A stretch of 64,000 nucleotides of DNA from Arenibacterium halophilum (lineage in GTDB: Bacteria; Pseudomonadota; Alphaproteobacteria; Rhodobacterales; Rhodobacteraceae), in NCBI RefSeq assembly GCF_005938225.1, contig NZ_VCPC01000003.1, forward strand, positions 1-64,000, in the 5' to 3' direction. Under the pieces are notes generated by a model. That model was not told the origin of the DNA and did no database searches. It saw nothing but the letters and a program-made list of their open reading frames with translations. The translations under genes and the position numbers were made by a program. Shown piece by piece: positions 9,552-16,339 of this stretch. Within the stretch, counting starts at the first letter, position 1; each line of letters begins with the position of its first letter.

Positions 9552-10568
9552 TTAACCATTACCCGGATTCAACTCGTGCCAGGTGGGCAGCAGATCGCCC
9601 GCGCGCGCGGAGGCGTTGTAGACGCCGCGCGCGATGGCCCGCGCAAGGCAGAGCGATGCGGCGTGGCCGATGGCGTTCACATCTGGCGGTGTTGCGTGGG
9701 TGCCAGTGGCCAGCGCAAAGACGATATCGCCGTCATGCGGTGTGTGCGCGGGCACGATGGCGCGGCCAATCCCATCATGCGCGGCAACCGACACGCGGTG
9801 GCATTCGGCCTTGGTCAGCGGGGCGTCGGTGGCGACGATGGCGATGGTGGTGTTCGCGCCTTGCGCCGCGCCGCCCGCCATCGCGGCGGATTTGCGGCTG
9901 GGTCCGGGCCAGCCCAAACCGGCATCGGGGCAGGGGCCGTGGCCGCCGAATTCGCGGTTCTGTTCGAACGGGGCGGCCCAGAAATGTGCATCGTCCGGTG
10001 TGGTCACGCTGCCTACCGGGTTGGCGGCGACCAGCGCGCCGACAGTCGTACCGTCGGGCAAGACCAGAGAGGCCGAGCCAAGCCCGCCTTTCGTCATCGC
10101 TGCCATCGCCCCGGTGCCCGCGCCGTGGCTGCCCAATTCAAAAGTCTCGGCGGCGGCGTGAAAGGCATCCGCCCCCAGCGCGCGATAGGGGTTTTCGGGC
10201 CAGCCCTTCAGCCCGCCGTTCAGAAGATCGAACAGGATCGCGCCGGGCACGATCGGCACCCGCGCCGCGCCAACGGCCAGCCCCCGCCCCTGGTTGAACA
10301 GCGCCTGCATCACGCCGGAACAGGCATCCAGCCCAAAGGCAGACCCGCCCGACAGCACCAGCGCATCGATCTGCGACACCGATTTGTCGGGCGCCAGCAG
10401 GTCGGTTTCGCGGGTGCCCGGCGCGCCACCCATGACGTGAACCGAGGCGACAAAGGGCGCGGCCGCCGTCACCACCGACACGCCCGAGCGAATTTCATGA
10501 TCCTGCGCATTGCCGACCAGAAGGCCCGGCACATCGGTGATCAGGTTCCGCGCTCCGGTCGCGATCAT
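9552..10568 (-). CDS. P1-family (DmpA/NylC-like) autoprocessing amidohydrolase
   Basis: This 338-residue protein belongs to the S58/P1 peptidase family, whose members self-cleave to create an N-terminal nucleophile and hydrolyse N-terminal residues of peptides or cyclic/linear amides. The ITDVPGLLVGNAQ opening, LSGGSAFGLDA and TKGGLGSAS are family marks. The GANTTIAIVATDA segment contains the Asn-Thr bond expected at the autocleavage site, as in 6-aminohexanoate oligomer hydrolase NylC. The start at 10568 is the only ATG consistent with the conserved N-terminus; its ribosome site is weak. The natural substrate is unknown. Confidence 0.85.
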   Translation of the reverse strand: MIATGARNLITDVPGLLVGNAQDHEIRSGVSVVTAAAPFVASVHVMGGAPGTRETDLLAPDKSVSQIDALVLSGGSAFGLDACSGVMQALFNQGRGLAVGAARVPIVPGAILFDLLNGGLKGWPENPYRALGADAFHAAAETFELGSHGAGTGAMAAMTKGGLGSASLVLPDGTTVGALVAANPVGSVTTPDDAHFWAAPFEQNREFGGHGPCPDAGLGWPGPSRKSAAMAGGAAQGANTTIAIVATDAPLTKAECHRVSVAAHDGIGRAIVPAHTPHDGDIVFALATGTHATPPDVNAIGHAASLCLARAIARGVYNASARAGDLLPTWHELNPGNG

Positions 10569-10672
10569 GCCCGGCCCCGGGCGAAAATTCCGCGTGTCAT
10601 GAAGTGCTTGCCCATGGTGCCCCCTTTTGGGCGCACCCTGCCGCGCCGCGCCACTGGCTGCAAGCCCTTGCG

Positions 10673-11092
10673 CTAGGGGTCTTCGACCTTGCCGCGCAGC
10701 GCCTTCACCTCTCCGCGTCGCGTCTTTGCGTCCAGCCGTCGCCGGATCGACCCCTTGGTGGGCCGCGTGCGGATGCGTTTCTTGGGCGGGGTCAGGGCCG
10801 AGGCGATCAGCTCGGCGAGCCGGGTTCGCGCGATCTCGCGGTTGCGGGCCTGGCTGCGGGTTTCGTCGCACTGGATCACCAGCGCGCCCTCTTTCGTCCA
10901 GCGCCGCCCGGCCAGTCGTTTCAGCCGCGCCTTGACCGGTGGCGTCAGATTGGGCGAGCGCGCGGCCTCGAACCGCAGTTCAACCGCGCTCGACACCTTG
11001 TTCACGTTCTGCCCGCCCGGCCCCGAGGCGCGCACGAACTGTTCGGTCAGCTCCCAATCCTCGATGGCGGTCTTGTCGTCGATTCTAAGCAT
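10673..11092 (-). CDS. arfB: Alternative ribosome-rescue factor ArfB (YaeJ)
   Basis: This peptidyl-tRNA hydrolase rescues ribosomes stalled on non-stop mRNA. The 139-residue protein has the GGQ catalytic motif in SGPGGQNVNK, an RSQARNREIA segment, and a basic C-terminal tail (KKRIRTRPTKGSIRRRLDAK) that inserts into the empty mRNA channel. The length matches E. coli ArfB (140). The start at 11092 gives the usual MLRIDD beginning. An intrinsic terminator faces the gene from upstream, so transcription may depend on readthrough or on a promoter within 11093-11122. Confidence 0.92.
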   Translation of the reverse strand: MLRIDDKTAIEDWELTEQFVRASGPGGQNVNKVSSAVELRFEAARSPNLTPPVKARLKRLAGRRWTKEGALVIQCDETRSQARNREIARTRLAELIASALTPPKKRIRTRPTKGSIRRRLDAKTRRGEVKALRGKVEDP

Positions 11093-11122
11093 GGTCTGGT
11101 TGTAACGGGCAGCGTCTCCGTC

Positions 11123-11155
11123 AAAAAGGGCCGCCCTGCACAAGCGGGGCGGCCC
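11123..11155 (-). terminator. Intrinsic terminator facing arfB
   Basis: A perfect 9-bp GC stem (11128-11136 with 11147-11155) is followed on the minus strand by five T residues. It ends a minus-strand transcript for which there is no conventional upstream gene, pointing to a small RNA or leader transcript in 11156-11340. Confidence 0.75.
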
Positions 11156-11531
11156 TGATCGAAAGTTGATTTGGAGGCAGGCGCGGGTCATCCCGATGTA
11201 GGATCACCTGCCGGGGGCGGTTCCGCCCGGGTTTGCCCTAACGGCGCATCTCCCGGCTGTTTCCGACACCTCGCTCCAATACCTTTCTCGACACTGGACC
11301 ACCTCCTTTCAGTTGTTTCGGTTACCTTGATGCTGGCAGACGTGTGGCCGATCTGGCAAGCACCGATTTCGCCCAAAGCGATTTTCTGCATTTTGCTGCC
11401 TGATTTTTCATCACAGCCGCCACGCGCCCGATCGGGCCGACTGTTTGCGCCAACGACATTGAAATGTTGCCTTGCCCGCGCAAAAGTGGCGGGGCGCACC
11501 GTATTTCGCGCGATTTTTCAGGGGGAATTTT
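11156..11531. other. Intergenic region between arfB and the RTX gene
   Basis: No conventional gene is seen. The left part holds the putative minus-strand RNA with its micro-ORF described separately. The right part (about 11400-11531) must contain the promoter of the RTX gene but shows no strong sigma-70 match. Its start is preceded by GGGGGA. A 103-residue minus-strand ORF spans much of the region, but its composition is not protein-like. Confidence 0.6.
11238..11294 (-). CDS. 18-residue micro-ORF with consensus ribosome-binding site
   Basis: A GTG codon 7 bases after AGGAGG opens an ORF encoding MSRKVLERGVGNSREMRR, followed by TAG. The product is strongly basic with no hydrophobic segment, so it is unlikely to be a membrane peptide. 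The Shine-Dalgarno AAAGGAGGTG is fully complementary to the 16S tail, which is rare by chance in GC-rich DNA. It could be a leader peptide whose translation controls the downstream terminator. The function is unknown. Confidence 0.4.
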   Translation of the reverse strand: MSRKVLERGVGNSREMRR

Positions 11532-12794
11532 ATGAGCGACGTAACTGCAACGGTCTATGACCACACGTTTTTCTACAGCAACTACAACATGCCCTGGCAG
11601 GGGGTGATTGCCCAAACCCTGCGTGGGGCGTTGCGCAAGTCGGTCTCGGGTGACGACATAATCTACAAAGACGCCTGGTCAGGTCTGACGGTGACGGTGA
11701 CGAAAACCGGACAATTCGTGACTGGTCTGGTCATCGAAGGCCCAATTCCCGATGGGGCGGGGGGCATGACGGACAAGGTGCTGGTCGACGCCAGCTTCGA
11801 CACCGGCGTGCTGAAGGCGTGGAAGCTGAAAGACGTCTTCAACAGCTATCATGCCACCAGCGGGGACGATGCCCGGATCGAACGGATGTTCGACAACTTC
11901 ACCTACGACACTACAACCGTCAACACCCGCGAGATCGACGCGCATATTTTCAACCCGATCATCACCGGGGGACGCGGAGACGACACCTTTGTTTTTGGCC
12001 CGGGGCCGCACAGCGTTTATGCCAGCGCCGGCAACGACAGTTACACCGGCGGCGGACAGCACAACACGATCAGCTATGAAAAGTTCAGAGACGGGCTGAC
12101 CCTGTCGCGGTCGGGCACCGAACTGACCGTCGAGAAAAGCGAAGATGAAAGTGACACGCTGACCAATTTCCGGTGGATGATCGGGTCGAAGGGCAACGAC
12201 GATTTCAAGGTCGGGCTCGGGAACCAGACCGGAACGCTTTATGGCTGGGGCGGTCGCGACAAGCTGGGTGGCGGGTCCGATGCCGACTATCTGGACGGGG
12301 GCAACGGATCGGACGTGATCTGGGGCCGTGGCGGTAACGACCTGCTGATCGGCGGCAACGGCAACGACCGCATCATCGGCGGCGCCGGGGCCGACATCAT
12401 CGTGGGAAATAACGGCTACGGTTATGGAAGTGGTGTGACCACCGCCACCGGAGGCAAGGGGCGTGATCTGTTTGTGCTCGAAGCCGGATCGCCCTATGCC
12501 CAGACCTCGGCCATGATGGTGATCACCGATTTCCGCGATGGCGTTGATTTTCTTGGCCTGATCGGAAACGGGTTCCAGATCATGAACTACGGCAGCTATG
12601 GAACGAATTTCGACGATCTGACGATTGCCGACAGCGTCGATGGCGCCGTGATTTCAGTTGGCGCGCAGCAGATCGCGCTGGTCGAAGGCATCGATGCCTC
12701 AGACCTTACACGCCGCGATTTCGTCGAGATGCTGGATGTCGAGGCGCTGCGATCGCAACTCTACTACGACAACGACGCCTACTTTTACTACTAA
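11532..12794 (+). CDS. RTX-type calcium-binding secreted protein
   Basis: The 420-residue protein carries glycine-aspartate nonapeptide repeats in a block near residues 236-293 (GGSDADYLDGGNGSDVIWG and GGNGNDRIIGGAGADIIVG are examples) plus an earlier isolated repeat (GGRGDDTFVFG). These form a calcium-binding parallel beta-roll typical of type I-secreted proteins. There is no N-terminal signal peptide, as expected for a C-terminal secretion signal. The last 16 residues are unusually rich in Tyr and Asp (YYDNDAYFYY). The first 130 residues match no domain I recognise. No type I secretion genes lie in the window. The start at 11532 follows GGGGGA. Confidence 0.85.
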   Translation: MSDVTATVYDHTFFYSNYNMPWQGVIAQTLRGALRKSVSGDDIIYKDAWSGLTVTVTKTGQFVTGLVIEGPIPDGAGGMTDKVLVDASFDTGVLKAWKLKDVFNSYHATSGDDARIERMFDNFTYDTTTVNTREIDAHIFNPIITGGRGDDTFVFGPGPHSVYASAGNDSYTGGGQHNTISYEKFRDGLTLSRSGTELTVEKSEDESDTLTNFRWMIGSKGNDDFKVGLGNQTGTLYGWGGRDKLGGGSDADYLDGGNGSDVIWGRGGNDLLIGGNGNDRIIGGAGADIIVGNNGYGYGSGVTTATGGKGRDLFVLEAGSPYAQTSAMMVITDFRDGVDFLGLIGNGFQIMNYGSYGTNFDDLTIADSVDGAVISVGAQQIALVEGIDASDLTRRDFVEMLDVEALRSQLYYDNDAYFYY

Positions 12795-12800
12795 GCGGCA

Positions 12801-12826
12801 CCGGCCCCCGCCTGTGCGGGGGCCGG
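12801..12826. terminator. Convergent hairpin terminator between the RTX gene and the queuosine transporter gene
   Basis: A perfect 11-bp GC stem (12801-12811 with 12816-12826) and a 4-base loop sit just past the RTX stop codon and 6 bases from the convergent gene's stop. A short T tract follows only on the plus strand. It probably serves both directions. Confidence 0.7.
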
Positions 12827-12831
12827 GCCTT

Positions 12832-13458
12832 TCAGGCCAGCGCGCGGCCTTGCAACTGCTGCACGATCATGCGGAACGGAATCAGCGCGATCAGCGCCAG
12901 TGACAGTTTCACCATCCAGTCCGCCACGGCGAGCGAGACCCAAAGCGGCACCATCGGCCCGACGCCCAGCAGCGGCAGAACCTCGGTCGCCCAGCTGACA
13001 TCGTTGGCCGGTTCGATCCAGATCAGACTGGCCGAAAAGGCGATGGTGAAGAACAGCGCGGTGTCCAGAGTCGAGCCGACCAGGGTCGAGGCCAGCGGCG
13101 CGCGCCACCATTTGCCCGACCGCAGCGCGGAAAAGATCGCAACGTCGCTCAGCTGTGCGACAAGGAAGGCGATGCCCGAGCCGATGGCGATGCGCAGCGT
13201 GACCAGCGGGCCGAATTCGCCCATGATCTGCGTGCCGATCAGCGAACAGATCACGCCGGTCACGAACCCGGCCAGCACCACACGGCGCGCGGCGGGCGCG
13301 CCATAGACGCGGTTCATCACATCGGTGATCAGGAACGCGATAGGATAGGTAAATGCCCCCCAGGTCAGCCATTGGCCGAACAGGAACTGCACGAGGATAT
13401 TCGAGGCCACCACGACGGCAGCCATGGCAAGAATGCCAGGAAGGTAGGAACGTGTCAT
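12832..13458 (-). CDS. yhhQ: Queuosine-precursor transporter (YhhQ/VUT family)
   Basis: This 208-residue inner-membrane protein of the COG1738 family imports queuosine precursors (preQ0/preQ1 or queuine). It shows about six hydrophobic helices, the FLITDVMNRVYG motif after helix two, and an SDVAIFSALR stretch in the middle helix, all typical of YhhQ. The assignment is strongly supported by the preQ1-I riboswitch immediately upstream. It stands alone on the minus strand, converging with the RTX gene. Confidence 0.92.
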   Translation of the reverse strand: MTRSYLPGILAMAAVVVASNILVQFLFGQWLTWGAFTYPIAFLITDVMNRVYGAPAARRVVLAGFVTGVICSLIGTQIMGEFGPLVTLRIAIGSGIAFLVAQLSDVAIFSALRSGKWWRAPLASTLVGSTLDTALFFTIAFSASLIWIEPANDVSWATEVLPLLGVGPMVPLWVSLAVADWMVKLSLALIALIPFRMIVQQLQGRALA

Positions 13459-13465
13459 TTTCAGA

Positions 13466-13495
13466 GCCCGTTTTTACAAGGTAGCGGCGACTTGG
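13466..13495 (-). promoter_or_regulatory. PreQ1-I riboswitch aptamer
   Basis: In the minus-strand leader, starting 8 bases before the start codon, the RNA reads stem CCAAG, loop UCGCCGCUAC, stem CUUG, then an A-rich tail UAAAAACGGGC. This is the class I preQ1 aptamer plan: a short hairpin whose loop carries UCGC-N-G-N-N-AC, followed by an A-run and a tail that pairs back with the loop (CCG with CGG). It aligns well from memory with the Thermoanaerobacter tengcongensis aptamer. The tail holds the only purine-rich ribosome-site candidate, so control is probably translational. Confidence 0.8.
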
Positions 13496-13560
13496 CCCAG
13501 CCGGCGCGGCTGGGCAGATCGCGTGCTAGTCCTTTCGGGCGCATTTTGCAACCCCGGGCG

Positions 13561-14442
13561 CTAGTTCGATCGCAGCACTGCCGAACATTGCTGGGGCAGG
13601 TCAGCCAGCACGTATTCGCGGCGCGGCTTGGGTTTGGGCGCGTTCGGGTCACGCGGCTTCGCCTTGGGCGGATTCAGGATGTCGCGCGCCCATTTGCGCG
13701 CCTCATCACAGCCATCGCCCGGCGGCGGGGCAGCCTGATCCTCGCAGCCGCGCATCCCGCGCGGGCAGGCAAGGCGGACGTGGAAATGATAGTGATGCCC
13801 CCACCACGGCCGGATCTTGCGCAGATAGCGGCGGTTGCCCTTTTCGTCGTTGCACATCTGCACCTTGGCGCCCGGGAACACGAAGATGCGGGCGACACGC
13901 TTGTCCTTGGCGGCCTCGCGCAGGATCTCGTGATGCGCGCGGCTCCAGTTGTCGTTCACATAGGCGCCGTTCGCCCGGCGCAGCGAGATGGACGAGATGT
14001 TTTCGCGTTCATTCCGCGTCAGGTTCAGGCGCGAGGCGGGCAGCATCCAGATATCGGCGTCCAGCCCCATCTGGTGGCTGCGGTGGCCTGACAGCATCGG
14101 CCCGCCCCTTGGCTGGCTGATGTCGCCGACATACAGCCCCTTCCACCCCGGCTGACGCGCGGCGAACCGGCTGAGATCATTGATGAAATCCACCAGTTCC
14201 GGCTGACCCCAGTTGCGGTTGCGCGACAGGCGCATTGCCTGCCATGTCGGCCCGGTTTCAGGTAGTTGCACGCCGCCGGCCATGCAGCCCTTGGCATAGC
14301 TGCCGAAGGCGGCGGATTGCTGGCGCGATGGTGTGGACTTGCCGCCGAACAACTGTTTCGCCAGCGGCTCGGCCAATGCGCCAGTCGGCAAGGCCAGCGC
14401 GAGCGCGACAGCAAGGCGCGCACAGAGTCGGGTGAGTGTCAT
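13561..14442 (-). CDS. mepA: Penicillin-insensitive murein endopeptidase
   Basis: This is a periplasmic zinc endopeptidase (LAS/M74 family) that cleaves D-Ala-mDAP cross-links of peptidoglycan. The 293-residue precursor has a signal peptide ending ALAEP, the zinc/catalytic motif SGHRSHQMGLDADIW, and the second metal site in HHYHFHVRLACP. Cysteines near the C-terminus (GCEDQ, GDGCDEA) resemble the disulphide pattern of E. coli MepA. Its ATG overlaps the stop of the upstream MFS gene by 4 bases, so the two are co-expressed. Confidence 0.93.
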   Translation of the reverse strand: MTLTRLCARLAVALALALPTGALAEPLAKQLFGGKSTPSRQQSAAFGSYAKGCMAGGVQLPETGPTWQAMRLSRNRNWGQPELVDFINDLSRFAARQPGWKGLYVGDISQPRGGPMLSGHRSHQMGLDADIWMLPASRLNLTRNERENISSISLRRANGAYVNDNWSRAHHEILREAAKDKRVARIFVFPGAKVQMCNDEKGNRRYLRKIRPWWGHHYHFHVRLACPRGMRGCEDQAAPPPGDGCDEARKWARDILNPPKAKPRDPNAPKPKPRREYVLADLPQQCSAVLRSN

Positions 14443-15806
14443 GTGGTCTGATCTCCCTCGGCTTTGACCCAGGCTAGCAGAAACAACCCCAGCGCGAAAA
14501 GGGCGATCACCGGGGCCACGCCAATTCGTGCGCTTTCGGTCGCCGCCGTGGTCAATCCGATCAGCGACGGCGCGATGAACGCGGTGGCACGGCCCGACAG
14601 GCCATACAGCCCGAAATTCTCGGTCGGGTGGGCCGGGTCGGTGTGGCGCGACATCAGCGACCGGCTTGCTGATTGCAGCACGCCGCCCATGCCGCCAATC
14701 AGCACGCCGCAGCCGAAAAAGATCGCATCGGGCAGGGTCGATCCGGGTGCAAGCGGGATGCCGAACAGCTGGTCACGCGACATGCCCACGATTACGATGC
14801 ACACGGCCATCAGGATCAGGATCGAGCCGATGATGATCGGTTTCGGTCCCATCCGCGAATCGGCCTTGCCGCCCAGCCACGAAAACAGCGCCGAGGAGAT
14901 CAGCGCGACGATGCCGAAGATGCCGATGGCGGTCAGCTCCCAATCCAGCACCAGCCGGGCATAGACGCCTCCGAACCCGTACAGCCCGTTCAACGCATCG
15001 CGGTAGAACATCGACGAGCCAAGGTAGGACGCAAGGCTGAGCCGGTGCCGCAACCCGGCGATCGAGCCCAGAACCTGCCGAAGTGCGGCCGCAAAACTCG
15101 CCTGTCCGCGCGGGCGGGGCGCTTCGCGGAACCACAGGAAATAGGGCACCATGAACAACGCGAACCAGATCGCGGTAAGTGGCCCGATGGCGCGGGTGCC
15201 TTCGTTCGCGGCAGCGTCCAACCCCAGCACGGGGGCCAATCCAACCAGCGTGCGCCCGTTTGGCTGTTCCACGAACAGCGCCAGCGCGATCACCAGCGCG
15301 ACCAGCCCGCCAAGGTAGCCGAAGGCAAAGGCGCTGCCCGAAATCTCGCCCACTTCCTCGGGCGTGCCAAGGTCGGGCAGTTGCGAGTTGATGAAGATCA
15401 GCGCGTATTCCGCGCCCACGAACCCGATGCCGAAGGCCAGCAGCGACACCCACATATTGCCGCCATCCGGGGTCAGCACCCAAAGCCCCCAGGCCCCGAC
15501 GACGTACATCGCGCAGAACGCCACGATCCAGCGCATCCGGTTACCGGAAATATCGGCCATCGCCCCGATCAGCGGCGCGCCGAACCCGATCACCAGCCCG
15601 CTGACGGCAAGGCACAGCGACCAGACCGCCTGCGCGCGGGCGTCGGCGGTGGGCTCGGCCAGACCGGAGGCCATGAAATACTCTGCCGCGACCCCGGCGA
15701 AATAGGGACCGAAGACGAAGGTCACCAACAGCGTGTGATAAGGCTGGCTGGCCCAGTCGAAGAAATTCCAGCCCCAGATCCGCTTGCGCCGTGAAATCTC
15801 TGCCAT
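14439..15806 (-). CDS. UMF1/Atg22-type major facilitator transporter
   Basis: This is a 455-residue inner-membrane protein with about 12 hydrophobic helices. The start region WGWNFFDWASQPYHTLLVTF and the following FGPYFA are the hallmark of the UMF1 family of MFS permeases, related to fungal Atg22, which releases amino acids from the vacuole. The substrate in bacteria is not established. The start at 15806 gives the conserved MAEISRRKRIWGW opening. It is the first gene of a two-gene unit with mepA; a link to recycling of wall amino acids is a reasonable guess only. Confidence 0.87.
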   Translation of the reverse strand: MAEISRRKRIWGWNFFDWASQPYHTLLVTFVFGPYFAGVAAEYFMASGLAEPTADARAQAVWSLCLAVSGLVIGFGAPLIGAMADISGNRMRWIVAFCAMYVVGAWGLWVLTPDGGNMWVSLLAFGIGFVGAEYALIFINSQLPDLGTPEEVGEISGSAFAFGYLGGLVALVIALALFVEQPNGRTLVGLAPVLGLDAAANEGTRAIGPLTAIWFALFMVPYFLWFREAPRPRGQASFAAALRQVLGSIAGLRHRLSLASYLGSSMFYRDALNGLYGFGGVYARLVLDWELTAIGIFGIVALISSALFSWLGGKADSRMGPKPIIIGSILILMAVCIVIVGMSRDQLFGIPLAPGSTLPDAIFFGCGVLIGGMGGVLQSASRSLMSRHTDPAHPTENFGLYGLSGRATAFIAPSLIGLTTAATESARIGVAPVIALFALGLFLLAWVKAEGDQTT

Positions 15807-15961
15807 ATCTGTCCCGCCCGGTTTGCCCCTTGGCGCGATATGACAGGGGTTTACCCTGTCGTTCAAGCGCGGGTTGCGCCGGGCATGGGTGCGGCGCCTC
15901 GACACTTGCTCTTTCGCGGCGCTGTGCTTAGGTCAGGGACGACCTGAAAGGAACCTGCCGC

Positions 15962-16249
15962 ATGACCTCGATTTTTCAGATCCTGATGCTTCTGCTCGAC
16001 ATCGTGTGGTTCGTCATCATCGCCCATGTCATCATGAGCTGGCTGATCAACTTTCAGGTCCTCAACCTGCATCAGGATCTGGTCCGCCAGATCTGGTACG
16101 GGCTGAACCGCCTGCTGGAACCGCTCTATGGCCCGGTGCGCCGGGTGCTGCCGCAGATGGGCGGGCTTGATCTGGCGCCGCTGGTGGTGCTCATCGGCGT
16201 GGCGGTGCTGCGCATCATCCTGATCAACAATGCTGCGGCGTTTTATTGA
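15962..16249 (+). CDS. YggT-family membrane protein
   Basis: This small inner-membrane protein of 95 residues has two hydrophobic segments flanking a conserved amphipathic linker (LNRLLEPLYGPVRRVLP), the complete YggT/CcmB3 domain. The family is linked to cell shape, ion homeostasis and chloroplast cytochrome assembly, but its bacterial role is unsettled. It is followed after 90 bases by recQ. Confidence 0.9.
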   Translation: MTSIFQILMLLLDIVWFVIIAHVIMSWLINFQVLNLHQDLVRQIWYGLNRLLEPLYGPVRRVLPQMGGLDLAPLVVLIGVAVLRIILINNAAAFY

Positions 16250-16339
16250 CGCACGGGCCCCGGCCGCCACTTGTTCACCGAATCTTAGTGTGTGAAACTG
16301 CCCGATAAGAGCAGATAACAAACAACACACAGGGCCCTC

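Larger units (their letters stand above)
11123..11340 (-). ncRNA. Putative structured small RNA / arfB leader transcript
   Basis: On the minus strand this interval shows, in order, an ideal Shine-Dalgarno (AAAGGAGGTG at 11300-11309), an 18-codon ORF, a GC hairpin with GGGCGG/CCGCCC arms, a second stem with GGCAGG/CCTGCC arms around an inner ATCC/GGGAT pairing, and the intrinsic terminator. The 5' boundary is not known; I did not find a clear promoter. The compact order of ribosome site, mini-ORF, structures and terminator looks like an attenuator leader or a dual-function sRNA. Confidence 0.45.

Noticed and set aside
10616-10636. Hairpin between arfB and the P1 hydrolase as a terminator
   Set aside because: The GGTGC/GCACC stem has no T tract on the minus strand and lies close to the next start, so termination is not supported.
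11188-11499. 103-codon minus-strand ORF upstream of arfB as a normal gene
   Set aside because: No ribosome site or recognisable domain. It overlaps the better supported micro-ORF and its structured RNA in another frame.
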